Origin: Natronorubrum tibetense GA33
Lineage (GTDB): Archaea; Halobacteriota; Halobacteria; Halobacteriales; Natrialbaceae
Length of the DNA: 64,000 bases
NCBI RefSeq assembly: GCF_000383975.1
Contig: NZ_KB913018.1
Span: forward strand, 1 to 64,000
Reading direction: 5' to 3'
This document shows, one piece after another, positions 44,859-54,443 of this stretch. Positions within the stretch are counted from its first letter, which is position 1; the number at the start of each line of letters is the position of its first letter. Position numbers and translations under genes: made by a program. The notes under the pieces are model-generated. The model had not been told where the DNA came from. It saw only the letters and a list, made by a program, of their open reading frames with translations, and did no database searches.

Positions 44859-46810
44859 TAGTTCACCACTGCCTTTCGACCTCGATTTTCGTCGTTCACC
44901 TCAACCGTTTCCCGCTTACTTCTCAGATTTCGTATGTGGATCTCACTTCCTATTCACTACTGTAAGACCACCACAAAATCTCTTCTAACTCAACGTTCAG
45001 GACTCCCAATTACCCCTCCACCAACCGCCTCTCAACGCCTCTCAATCGAACTATAATCCACAGACACAACCAGAAAATTATCTCTGGTATTGGCGGTCTG
45101 TGGCGAGTATAGAGATAGCCTGCTCCAGCGCCGTCTCTGAGTTAGCTGACCACCCTCGGATATCCAAATCAAAACCGCAAGAGGGAGACGGGTGTCCGGG
45201 GGTTAGATGTAGGGAAAACCACTCCAATATAATCCGTAGAATTAGGTGCGGATCGCGATTAGACGCTGGCCTCGATTATTACAGCCCCACAAACATGGAA
45301 TATGCGATTTCCGAGAAATATGAAAATAACCATACGGCGTCGGGTGTCCGGGGGGTCGCCAATCCAAAATATTACCCCCCGGACACCAGTCTATAATCGC
45401 AAGACGGAGACGGGTGTCCGCGGGTTCACTTCGGACTTTATTCCGCTTCTAATACTCACATTTCAGATACGAAATTCCATATCGTGAAAATAACCATACG
45501 GCGTCGGGTTAGGGGTGATTTCATCACTCCTCTGTGACCCCCCTCGGACATCCCCACAAAATCGCAAGAGGGCGTCGGGTGTCCGAGGGGGTGTTACCCC
45601 ATCAACATTTTTGACTTAGAAATACGCACACTAAACGCCTGTAACGCAGGAATATGAGCTCTCGAGTAGTTATTACAGACCTGAGTTTATTTCACACTTT
45701 GAGAGCCCCCCTGATTTTGCCAGCGGCGTCTGGAAAATACCGGTCTATCCCCCCGTTGGGTGGGGGTGTTCAGGCCACTGGGCCAAGAGTCAGAAGAGCT
45801 AGATAGACTTGGGCTGAAGAAGACAGCAACACACCCCCTTTCCCCCTGAAGGGGGATGGACTGAATTGGAGAGAAAAGAAGGTGAGTGAGAGAGGGGAAG
45901 TGAGGAGTGACCAGACGATCTCCCACCGGCCGGATGGCCTCTCTCCGAACACCAGTAACCAGCAGTCGACGGCCACCACAGCTGGCCGTCTCTCAGTGAA
46001 CACAGGTCTGTCGAATATCTAGGCGAATCTGATATAGAACAATAACCCAACTTCCTCCGGTCAGTGGGACCGACGAGTGGAGACAAGTCTTGACCAAGAT
46101 GTCCTGTTGGACTTCCCGTTCCAGATGTCTCCTGATGACCGACGGCCACCTCCGTTTCACTCATCTCGACGAGGCCTGTTGACCCTCGACCCTTCGGTGG
46201 AGATGAAGACCATGCTGGTCGCGACGATCGTTGTTCAACTGGACTCGATTCACCGGCGACGAGATGCCTCTCCCTCTGTGTCAGGTTGACCTAGATATTG
46301 GTGGTTGTTGACCATCTGGATTCCACTCGGATTCGTCCCTCAGTGATGGCCACGAACTGGCCGCGATAAGACCGTGGGTGACTACTACTGAATCACCTCC
46401 GACGTCGGTGACCGACTGGCTGTGATCGACACCACGATTCACCCCCAGATGCGGCAGTGAATTAGCCGCTATTCGACCGTTGATTCCGACTGGATTCAGA
46501 CCCCAATAATTGGCTCCGAACCAACCTCGTTGAGAGACCGCTATCGCCGGACTCGATTCACCACTGATCGTGGCTGTGAACAAACCCCGATTCAAACTTC
46601 TTCGAGCCGTCGATCTCACGGTCGTATCAGCTTCTCGAGGTACCACCACGACCGGCTGTTGACCAGCTTATCGACGACCGACAAACGCGGCCGGAAACCA
46701 CTTCCAGTCTGAGGGACAGAAGCTGCGGTCTGTGTTCTTGTGTGCGAACGAGACGCGACTCGCCAACGCGGGAATCCACGAAGTGGATATCCAGAACAGA
46801 CAAAGACCAA
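44859..46810. other. Two-kilobase gene-free region with repeat array
   Basis: No convincing gene. The left part (45150-45600) carries repeats listed separately. The middle (45700-45900) is rich in C and G runs (for example CCCCCTGAAGGGGG near 45843, a small hairpin). The right part (46170-46700) has degenerate recurring motifs such as GGACTCGATTCACC (46241 and 46549) and TGTTGACC (46173, 46305, 46652). It separates the giant gene from the convergent histidine-kinase gene. Confidence 0.55.
45151..45590. repeat. Iteron-like repeat array with inverted partners
   Basis: Five related units occur. The core GGGTGTCCG is at 45190, 45342, 45412 and 45577; a fifth unit with the same left part ends GGGTTAGGG near 45506. 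The left parts are of two types: CGCAAGAGGGAG/CGCAAGAGGGCG/CGCAAGACGGAG and CCATACGGCGTCGGGT. Units at 45321-45345 and 45485-45509 are identical over 25 bases. Inverted partners of the core precede or follow: a perfect 14-base pair at 45343-45356 and 45374-45387 (loop 17), and a 12-base pair at 45539-45550 and 45579-45590. Such arrays are usual for replication origins, oriT sites or cooperative repressor sites. Confidence 0.75.
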
Positions 46811-49003
46811 TCATTCAACCGAGGACGACACCCGTTCACAACCATTTTTGTAAAGGCTGATTTCGAATCGAGCACCGCCTTCGGATCGCTCCGTAATTGC
46901 AATCGCCCAGTCGTGTGCATCTACAACACTGGAGACGATGTTTAGTCCGAATCCAGTTCCATCCTCTGCCGTCGTATATCCAGCTTCGAAAATCTCGTCG
47001 TACTCCGAGTCTGGGATCCCCGGACCGTCGTCCTCGACATAGAATCCGTCGGCTGTCTCGCCAACGGTCACTGTTACGTTCTCGCCAGCGTGTTCGATTG
47101 CATTCCGGAACAGATTCTCGAATAACTGCTTAAGTTGATCCCGGTCAGCCACAACCATGCGATCCGTTTTGATAGCGAGTGTTGCGTCTTTTGTTACTAC
47201 TGTACCCCAACACTCTTGAAGAATTTCGTCAAGTGACACCTCTTCGACCTCCATTGCATCATCTCCGACCCGAGCGAGTGTGAGCAAATCTTCAGTGAGG
47301 GTATTCATCCGGTTAAGAGCGAGTTCAATATCTGCTATGTGGGCGCTGTCGCACTCCTCTTGGAGTAGTCCAAGCCTCCCCTGTGCGAGTTGAATGGGGT
47401 TCCGAAGATCGTGACTGACAATGCTCGTGAATCGCTCCAACCGCTCGTTCTGCTCGACGAGTTTTTGTTTTTGTTTATTCTGTTCGGCAATGTCGCGGTC
47501 CATCGCCACGAATCGGTCTTTACCGTCCAGATCGAGGCGGATAAGATGAATTTCAACGGGAACAGTTGTTCCATCATTACGTTCGAGTTCACCTTCGAAC
47601 CGTTGTGGGGTGTTCGTCGGTAAGTCTTTCCAGAACGACTGTGCACGGTCCGGGTCGGCAGCTGTGTCGAATTCCAAGACGTTTTTTCCGATAAGTTCGT
47701 CCGCCGTATAGCCGAGTTTGGTGGACATGCGCTGGTTGACATCACAGATGATGCCATTGGCGTCGTGGATAGCAATCATGTCTGGAGAGTGTTTGAAGAG
47801 TGCTTCGAGCCGTGCAGTCTGTGAGCGTAACTGCTCTTCGTGAGTCTTCTTTTTCGTCACGTCATTTTGAAAGCCGACGAAATACTCGATGTCGCCGTTG
47901 TCGTCAAAGAGTGGTGCAATGCGGACGTGATTCCAGAATTTGGTGCCGTCTGCACGGTAGTTCCGGAGTTCGACAGTAACAGGCTCCCTGTTCTCAACTG
48001 CAGTGCGAAGTTTGTCGACTGGTTCTTCGCGTGTTTGTTCGCCTTGGAGGAACCGGCAGTTCCGCCCGAGAACCTCGTCTTTCTCGTAGCCGGTGAGGTC
48101 AGTGAACTTATCGTTCACATAGATAATCGGGTTATCCTCGGCATGGGGGTTGGTGAGGATGATACCGACGGGTGCTTCGTTCATCGCTCGTTCTCTCACC
48201 GACAGCTGTGTTTCGGCAGACTCGTCAATGGTCGGATTCGAAAGCGTACAGATGAGTGAGCCGTCGTTCGTGTATGAGAGCGTGTGCTCGAGGTCAATCA
48301 TGGTTCTATCTTTCCGGATGAACGATGTCTGACCGTGCCAGCGGCCGTCCCTAGCAGCAGGTAGCAACACATCATAAATCTCATCGATGTCCTCATCACG
48401 GTAGAGTGTCTCCCAATGGGTCCCGATGAGGTTGTCACGCTCGTAGCCGAGTAGTTCCGCGTACGCCGAGTTCAGATACTCAATGTGACCATCTTCGCCC
48501 AAGATGGCAATCCCGTCGTGAGCAGTTTCGATAGCTTCGAGGCCGCGATTAAGATAGCGTTTGGCCCAATAGTGTTCGACAGCGTTCTGGATGCGGTTAG
48601 CAAGTACCTGGTACTGTTCGGTGCCGCCGCCTTTTTGAAGGTACTCTGTGACGCCCGCAGTAATCGCTTCACTCGCTATTTCCTCAGATCCTTTCCCAGT
48701 AAAGAGGACAAATGGGAGCTCAGGATTTTCTTCTCGGACCTGTTGCAGGACCTCGAGGCCGTTCAATTCGGGCATATCGTAGTCGCTGACGATGCAATCA
48801 AACGTGATGTCACTGTCCCAAAGTCTGGTAAGCGCGTTCTGAGGATCTGTTTCAGTATGTACGGCAAAGTTCTCGCGTTCGCGCTCGAGAAACGTAGCGA
48901 CAAGATCTGCAAAACTCTGATCGTCTTCGATATGGAGGATATCAATCGTTTTTGAACTAGGTAACATGGATGCATGGGCAGTAGAGGATAGATTCGATTT
49001 CAT
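46811..49003 (-). CDS. Receiver-PAS-histidine kinase
   Basis: A 730-residue signalling protein. A receiver domain (about residues 20-140) has IEDDQ, the phospho-acceptor Asp in IVSDYDMPELNGL, LFTGKG and the lysine in YLQKGG. Three PAS domains follow (about 150-275, 275-390, 395-510); the second has GRNCRFLQGEQT and could bind flavin, though the LOV cysteine is present only as NCRFLQ. The kinase core has the phospho-His in SIVSHDLRNPIQLA (about 527), N box NLFRNAIEHAG, G1 DDGPGIP and G2 GTGFGLNIV. It is soluble, as no membrane segments are seen. A TATA-like CATATTATTC upstream supports ATG 49003. No partner regulator is adjacent; target unknown. Confidence 0.9.
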   Translation of the reverse strand: MKSNLSSTAHASMLPSSKTIDILHIEDDQSFADLVATFLERERENFAVHTETDPQNALTRLWDSDITFDCIVSDYDMPELNGLEVLQQVREENPELPFVLFTGKGSEEIASEAITAGVTEYLQKGGGTEQYQVLANRIQNAVEHYWAKRYLNRGLEAIETAHDGIAILGEDGHIEYLNSAYAELLGYERDNLIGTHWETLYRDEDIDEIYDVLLPAARDGRWHGQTSFIRKDRTMIDLEHTLSYTNDGSLICTLSNPTIDESAETQLSVRERAMNEAPVGIILTNPHAEDNPIIYVNDKFTDLTGYEKDEVLGRNCRFLQGEQTREEPVDKLRTAVENREPVTVELRNYRADGTKFWNHVRIAPLFDDNGDIEYFVGFQNDVTKKKTHEEQLRSQTARLEALFKHSPDMIAIHDANGIICDVNQRMSTKLGYTADELIGKNVLEFDTAADPDRAQSFWKDLPTNTPQRFEGELERNDGTTVPVEIHLIRLDLDGKDRFVAMDRDIAEQNKQKQKLVEQNERLERFTSIVSHDLRNPIQLAQGRLGLLQEECDSAHIADIELALNRMNTLTEDLLTLARVGDDAMEVEEVSLDEILQECWGTVVTKDATLAIKTDRMVVADRDQLKQLFENLFRNAIEHAGENVTVTVGETADGFYVEDDGPGIPDSEYDEIFEAGYTTAEDGTGFGLNIVSSVVDAHDWAIAITERSEGGARFEISLYKNGCERVSSSVE

Positions 49004-49091
49004 ACTGAATTGATAGTAGTTAGGAGTCAGAGGCTCTTGAATAATATGGCCCTTTTTTCAGTTTACCCTGTACTGTTCGCTGATGTTCGCA

Positions 49092-49660
49092 CACCCCCGT
49101 GTCCGCAACGTCCGTAATGTCCACAACTCTGTCTAAGTATTTTCTTTAAGTAACCCCCGCGTCCGCAACGTCCGGAGTAGTATTTGCTTAAATAACACAC
49201 CCACCCCTTCGCGCCGCATAATTTTCCTACGAGAGGGGGGAGGGGGCAAGAGCCTGAAACCGAACAGAGATAGGGAGTTGAGCCGCGAATCGCTAAAGAA
49301 GCCATAGAGAGCAAGGGGAACCACGCTGCGGTCGGAGTACTCCTCTCTTGCTCTATGGGAATCGCCAGTGCGGTTCTGGTTTCTAACCAGTCCACTAAAA
49401 TTTTTTCTTCCTAAATATTCTTGGTGGGACTGCTACATATCGATCATTCGATGTCTGTCTTTGGTCCCTCCCGATCGGTCCAAATGCAGACCTATCTAGC
49501 AATACCAACGCTCTCTCTCTGGGGGTATTCCCATAATCGACTTCGATCTATTTTCACCTCTATCCCACCCCCCACTCCTTCGGATGAGAATTATGCGGCG
49601 CGAAGGGGTGGGTGTGTTATTTAAAGAAACACCGTTCCGGACATTGCGGACGTGGGGGTG
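49092..49660. repeat. Long inverted repeat with perfect 36-base core
   Basis: Positions 49188-49223 and 49589-49624 are perfect reverse complements over 36 bases (core CCACCCCTTCGCGCCGCATAA). Similarity continues outward: GTCCGCAACGTCCG occurs at 49101-49114 and 49161-49174, and its near-complement CGGACATTGCGGAC at 49638-49651. Together the arms are about 100 bases and enclose about 365 bases with no gene. Confidence 0.85.
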
Positions 49661-49760
49661 ATTGATATTACCACATATGAAAACCGGATTCACTCCCACC
49701 TTCAGGGAGGGAGTTTCTCCTCAAAGAAAGATAGATATTCAACATAAACTGACTCCCCCA

Positions 49761-49784
49761 CCCCGGATTGCCGCCCTATAGAAT
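49761..49784 (+). repeat. Inverted repeat, left copy, beside TnpB element
   Basis: These 24 bases (CCCCGGATTGCCGCC onward) are the reverse complement of 51586-51609 with one mismatch. The pair encloses the TnpB gene and its hairpins. IS605-type elements have no terminal inverted repeats, so this may belong to another element or be a target family. Confidence 0.75.
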
Positions 49785-49982
49785 ACAGAGGTAGGTGGGG
49801 CAGTTGAAAATGAGGTTTGACATGACTAAAATACCTTTCACAGAAATGTAAGGAGGAAGCCCATGACTTCAGTCGTGGGAGGAATCCAACAAGGCCCGAA
49901 TCAATCCGCGAGCGATAGCAGTCCGACTCCCCACCACCAGTCGTAGTATTTATAAAGAGATAGTTCAATATGTGAAAAACGG

Positions 49983-51281
49983 ATGGGAGACGTGATTCGC
50001 ACCGTCAAAGTCAAACTCAACGTACCCACAGAGTGGTGCGACGACTTCCATCAGACGAAAGACCAGTTCCTCCACTGTGCGAACACAACCGCAGGGTGGG
50101 CGTGGAGACATCCACAGGACTACTGCGTGACCTCGAAACAGAAAGCCGAGAAAGCCCTCTACGAGCGACTTCGCGATGAGACTGAGTTAACCGCGAATCT
50201 CGTCCAGAAAGGGATTCGGCGTGCTATCGAGGCTACCAAAAGCGGTGTCGCTCGCCTCAAGAAAGGCGACAAGACGAGTCAACCACATTTCGATGCATGG
50301 AGCGTCGTCTACGACAAACGAAGCGCGACATTCCACCGCGACCACGTTTCCCTTTCCACAGTAAACGGGCGTGTCGAGTGCGACTACGTGATTCCCGACG
50401 ATCCAGAGGGAACACCGGTTGACGAGTACTTGCTGAACGAGGATTACGAGTTCCGTATGTCCACGTTACAGTACGACCGTTCCACAGAGTCGTTCTATCT
50501 CCATGCACGGATGCGCCGAACCGAAAGTGACGAGCAGTCCACGACTGATTCTTCCGATGCCAAGCACAGAACAGTCCTTGGCGTTGACCTGAACGTGGAC
50601 GGCTCGCTCGCCGTAACTTCCACAGGTGCGTTCATCGGGAACGCTGACGAGGTGAACCACCGACGCCGAGAATTTGAGAAGACTCGTGCGTCGATGCAAC
50701 AGACGGGAACGCGGTCGGCGCACCTGTCGATTCAGTCACTGAAAGACCGCGAACACCGCTGGATGCAGGACAAACTACACCGAGCATCGAACCAGATTCT
50801 CGAAGAAGCCCGTGACCACGACTGTACGCATATCGCGTTCGAGAATCTGACCGATATTCGCAAGCGGATGGCTGGTGCCAAGCGATTCCACGCTTGGGCG
50901 TTTCGACGCCTCCACCAGTACGTCGAATACAAAGCCGAGATGTTCGGTATCATGGTTGAACAGGTGAGTCCTGCGTACACCAGTCAGCGGTGTTCATCTT
51001 GTGGGTTTACCCACGAGTCGAATCGGCGGTCGAAGCACCAGTTCGTGTGTCAGAAGTGCGAGTACGAACTGAACGCTGACTACAACGCGAGCAAGAACAT
51101 CGCTCGCAAACTTCTCAAGAAACTCCACTCGGGGCAGAAGTCTTCGAGTGGAGGCGCACTCTGTCAGTGTGCGCTACCGTCAGGGACGCTGAACTTGAAC
51201 GGCGATTTCCACGCCTCCGTCAGTTCGACGGCAGAAGGGGAGTCCACTGACAAGCCCACGACTTCAGTCGTGGGTCACTGA
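49983..51281 (+). CDS. tnpB: TnpB RNA-guided nuclease, apparently intact
   Basis: A 432-residue TnpB. The RuvC residues are Asp in GVDLNVDGSLAV (about 201), Glu in IAFENLTDI (about 283) and Asp in NADYNASKNI (about 364). The zinc finger is CSSCGFTH and CQKC. The N-terminal part (IRTVKVKLNVPTEW, HFDAWSVVYDKRSATF) is the wedge/REC region. The end reads PTTSVVGH, encoded by the right-end hairpin. With its guide RNA it would cut DNA at the emptied donor site and retain the element. It is the only one of three tnpB genes here that looks functional. Confidence 0.9.
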   Translation: MGDVIRTVKVKLNVPTEWCDDFHQTKDQFLHCANTTAGWAWRHPQDYCVTSKQKAEKALYERLRDETELTANLVQKGIRRAIEATKSGVARLKKGDKTSQPHFDAWSVVYDKRSATFHRDHVSLSTVNGRVECDYVIPDDPEGTPVDEYLLNEDYEFRMSTLQYDRSTESFYLHARMRRTESDEQSTTDSSDAKHRTVLGVDLNVDGSLAVTSTGAFIGNADEVNHRRREFEKTRASMQQTGTRSAHLSIQSLKDREHRWMQDKLHRASNQILEEARDHDCTHIAFENLTDIRKRMAGAKRFHAWAFRRLHQYVEYKAEMFGIMVEQVSPAYTSQRCSSCGFTHESNRRSKHQFVCQKCEYELNADYNASKNIARKLLKKLHSGQKSSSGGALCQCALPSGTLNLNGDFHASVSSTAEGESTDKPTTSVVGH

Positions 51282-51347
51282 CACGCGGATAACTGCTGTA
51301 AGACTGAGTTCCGGAAGAGAAGGCCTGAATCCCCGTTTCAAGTCTTC

Positions 51348-51370
51348 AAAGCCGAAGGCGTCTCGGCTTT
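51348..51370 (+). terminator. Hairpin downstream of tnpB
   Basis: AAAGCCGA-AGGCGTC-TCGGCTTT makes an 8-base stem followed by TTC. It could end the tnpB transcript or form part of the element's right-end RNA. Confidence 0.45.
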
Positions 51371-51585
51371 TCAGTCTGCCGAAGATGGTATGCGGAATAC
51401 TACAGCACCAATGTATAAAAAGCCACGTACCTCAACAATTATAACTGCTTCTTCTCTGTGCCGAAATCGGTAACACCAAAGCCTCTATCAGCGTTATTCG
51501 GCATATCTTCGGCTTCATCATCAAATATTTCCTCCGATTTAATGTTACCCGATCAATGTTTCTGTTCTCCCCCTCCCCCTCTCTC

Positions 51586-51609
51586 ATTCTATACGGCGGC
51601 AATCCGGGG
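51586..51609 (-). repeat. Inverted repeat, right copy, beside TnpB element
   Basis: Reverse complement of 49761-49784, one mismatch in 24. A run of six G follows. It ends the interval that contains the tnpB gene. Confidence 0.75.
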
Positions 51610-51814
51610 GGAGGGTGTCGCTTCGCTCAGATCAGATCCCTTCTTCTACAAACAAAACACGACCACCATTAGCCTCCAAAGCTTCGTTAGGAAACTCAAC
51701 CTATAGTAACAGCTGAAACGATTTACACACCGATCGCAACGCCATCCTGCGATCAGGTGAGCATTGACTTCCAGTGGCTACTATAGCCTCGTAAGAAGAG
51801 TTGCTGGTGGTCTG

Positions 51815-52014
51815 AAGTACATGGATTGCAAGCAAACGGGATAAAGAGACGCTCGAGCCAGCGACACTTGCCCAGAACGCACCCAAGCTCGAAACAGTTG
51901 TCCAACTCCTGAATCAGCCAGCATTGGCCCGTGTGTTCGTCTACAGACGAGCAAGGCGAGTGCCTTGGAGCTTGACCCCGAGGCAATTCATTCTCATCCT
52001 CTCAACTGAGATAT
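51815..52014 (+). pseudogene. Possible relic of a winged-helix regulator
   Basis: One frame reads KETLEPATLAQNAPKLETV, then VQLLNQPALARVFVYRR, to TAA near 52012. The stretch LLNQPALARVFVY resembles the first helices of haloarchaeal winged-helix regulators (for example NHPLRARVFVWL). The rest of the domain is missing and the 5' part has a stop. A relic or a chance match cannot be told apart without a search. Confidence 0.3.
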
Positions 52015-52079
52015 AACTATTAGAAAATTGTCTATTTGGAACTGTTCATATCGCTCACAGACCAGTAAAACTCTTTACT

Positions 52080-52099
52080 GTTGCATACAATTGTGCAAC
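52080..52099 (+). promoter_or_regulatory. Inverted repeat operator candidate for the toxin-antitoxin pair
   Basis: GTTGCA-TACAATTG-TGCAAC, with 6-base arms, ends six bases before ATG 52106. This position suits autoregulation by the winged-helix antitoxin. Confidence 0.5.
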
Positions 52100-52105
52100 C
52101 ATACA

Positions 52106-52771
52106 ATGTATGAGATATGTGGGGAAAACGAATTCAAAACGCTTCTGGCGATTGAGTCAGGTGATTCAATCTCTGGTGTCGCTCGGAAAATCGACGAGAA
52201 TCGAGAGACGATTCGTCGTGTTGTGAACCGGCTCGAAGACGCGGGATATCTCGTATATGACGATGGATTGGATGTTGTAGATCAAACTGTTCGAGATGCA
52301 GCGCTCTCATTTCTCGCAACGTCAGCCGATGTCTCGCCACCATCTATCTCTGAGGCCTATGTACTCCCGCAGTTCGCAGAGATGGAGTATGCCTACACGT
52401 CAATTGACGCAGTTTACGTCTGGACACGCGGTGGCTATCAAGTCGCACGTGATCCTGATGACTACCCACTATTCATTGCTGTTCGAAAGCAGGATCTCGA
52501 GATATGGACGGAGTTTTTCGAGCGCTTCGGGATTCTTGCCACTGAGGAACGACAGTCCGTAGACGAGCATGATGGTCGATTGCAGGTTGTCCTCGAACCC
52601 CGCGAACAGATCACAGCAGAAGTTGTCGATGGCCGGCCTGTAATTCCACTCGAGGAGACCATTGAGTTCGCCACTGAACACTATGCAACCTTTGAGTCTG
52701 CCCTTGAGATGCTCGATCGGATGTACGAAGATATTGATACGCAAGCAGAATATCGCATGGGGGCTGCCTAA
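52106..52771 (+). CDS. Winged-helix protein, probable AbiEi-like antitoxin
   Basis: A 221-residue protein with an N-terminal winged helix (about residues 5-60: EFKTLLAIESGDSISGVARK, NRETIRRVVNRLEDAGYLVY). The C-terminal half has no known catalytic motif and is probably the toxin-neutralising part. It ends two bases before the nucleotidyltransferase gene. The order regulator then nucleotidyltransferase is that of AbiE-type type IV toxin-antitoxin systems; sequence similarity to bacterial AbiEi is not obvious. ATG 52106 follows the inverted repeat at 52080. It probably represses its own operon. Confidence 0.7.
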   Translation: MYEICGENEFKTLLAIESGDSISGVARKIDENRETIRRVVNRLEDAGYLVYDDGLDVVDQTVRDAALSFLATSADVSPPSISEAYVLPQFAEMEYAYTSIDAVYVWTRGGYQVARDPDDYPLFIAVRKQDLEIWTEFFERFGILATEERQSVDEHDGRLQVVLEPREQITAEVVDGRPVIPLEETIEFATEHYATFESALEMLDRMYEDIDTQAEYRMGAA

Positions 52772-52773
52772 CC

Positions 52774-53475
52774 ATGAGTCAGGAAGCCCGAAGTGAAGCA
52801 CTCATCGAAGTACTGGAAGAACTAGAGGACTCGGATATTGGATTTGTTCTCGTGGGTGGCTACGCAATCAGCCAATTTGAAACGCGCTTTTCGACCGATC
52901 TGGATCTCGTTATCGCACCTCATGACTACGATGGGGTCGTGAACTTTCTAACGGAGCGTGACTTTGAACGAACTGCAGATCTGGAGGTGCCGCCAGCGGA
53001 GACCATCTATAACCGGGAAATTGAATTGTTCAAACGTACAACGGGGCTTCCCCATCCTGTTGGTGTGGATGTTCTGGTTAACGGACTTGGTTGTCGCCAG
53101 ACTGAAGCTGAGTGGTCGTTCGATTACCTGTACCAGCATAGTACAGAGACCACCATCTCCGGAGGATCTCGCTCAACAACGGCGAGAGCTGCTGACGGCG
53201 AAGTCCTCGCGGCTGCCAAGCTTCACAGCGCTCGAAAAACCGATCTCGCAGACGTCCTCGCAGCAATTCCAAACATCAATCTCGAAGAAGTCGAAATGCA
53301 CCTACATCGTGGAGACAACGAGGCACTCCGAGACCAACTCGAGAGCGCATTCAAATTTATCAAAGAAGGTGGCCTTGATCACCGGTTCAAAAGTATGTTC
53401 GGTCAGTCGTCGGCGTCAGCCGACGACATCGACGTATTGATCGAGTTTCTTCAGAGGCAGCAGAAACGTCTCTAG
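52774..53475 (+). CDS. Nucleotidyltransferase, AbiEii-like probable toxin
   Basis: A 233-residue nucleotidyltransferase-fold protein. The signature GGYAISQF is followed by RFSTDLDLVIAP (about residues 42-53), the GG...TDxD motif that binds metal and NTP. Later, GVDVLVNGLGC supplies the third acidic residue and the helical part follows. AbiEii toxins add nucleotides to RNA, and other members modify proteins. The two-base gap to the upstream regulator gives a single operon. The pair may provide phage defence or stabilise the element. Confidence 0.78.
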   Translation: MSQEARSEALIEVLEELEDSDIGFVLVGGYAISQFETRFSTDLDLVIAPHDYDGVVNFLTERDFERTADLEVPPAETIYNREIELFKRTTGLPHPVGVDVLVNGLGCRQTEAEWSFDYLYQHSTETTISGGSRSTTARAADGEVLAAAKLHSARKTDLADVLAAIPNINLEEVEMHLHRGDNEALRDQLESAFKFIKEGGLDHRFKSMFGQSSASADDIDVLIEFLQRQQKRL

Positions 53476-53526
53476 CCCTGTTTGACTACTCGCTGCGTGA
53501 ATCTGCTTTGGCCTTAGTTCGTTGAC

Positions 53527-54234
<708 letters not shown>

Positions 54235-54443
54235 GCCGCTACTAGACTAGTTTCGGATCCCGAGACAGCTGTCGTCACCGGTGTTAGACGAGAAGCTGTC
54301 TGCTGCATAGACTGCCGATAGACTGCTTGAGGAGTATACTAACGACTATCCGACCTAGCAACCATCCACATCGCGGCTCCCGTCAGTGAGTTTTGTGAGA
54401 GATGTATCCTCTCCCGAGGGGATCTGTTAGGTCGTGTCCATAG

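Larger units (their letters stand above)
49004..49859. other. Gene-free region bounded by inverted repeats
   Basis: No gene identified in about 850 bases. The inverted repeat pair described below dominates it. C-rich tracts and short AT boxes suggest a regulatory, replication or recombination site, or a non-coding RNA locus. Confidence 0.5.
49860..51374 (+). mobile_element. IS1341-type element with tnpB only
   Basis: No tnpA is present, so the element depends on a transposase from elsewhere. A hairpin CCCATGACT-TC-AGTCGTGGG at 49860-49879 lies before the gene, and a second, CCCACGACT-TC-AGTCGTGGG at 51255-51274, lies inside the last codons of tnpB. A terminator-like hairpin follows (51348-51370). 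The same hairpin closes the relic at 53530. The 3' end of tnpB and the right end probably encode the guide RNA (reRNA). The 49860 hairpin may be the right end of an older copy. Confidence 0.65.

Noticed and set aside
45151-45590. Repeat array considered as CRISPR
   Set aside because: Spacings between cores are irregular (152, 70 and 165 bases), units vary, and no cas gene is present.
46281-46649. A 122-codon minus-strand frame in the gene-free stretch
   Set aside because: No acidic bias and low-complexity repetition suggest repeats rather than a gene; kept only as a finding.
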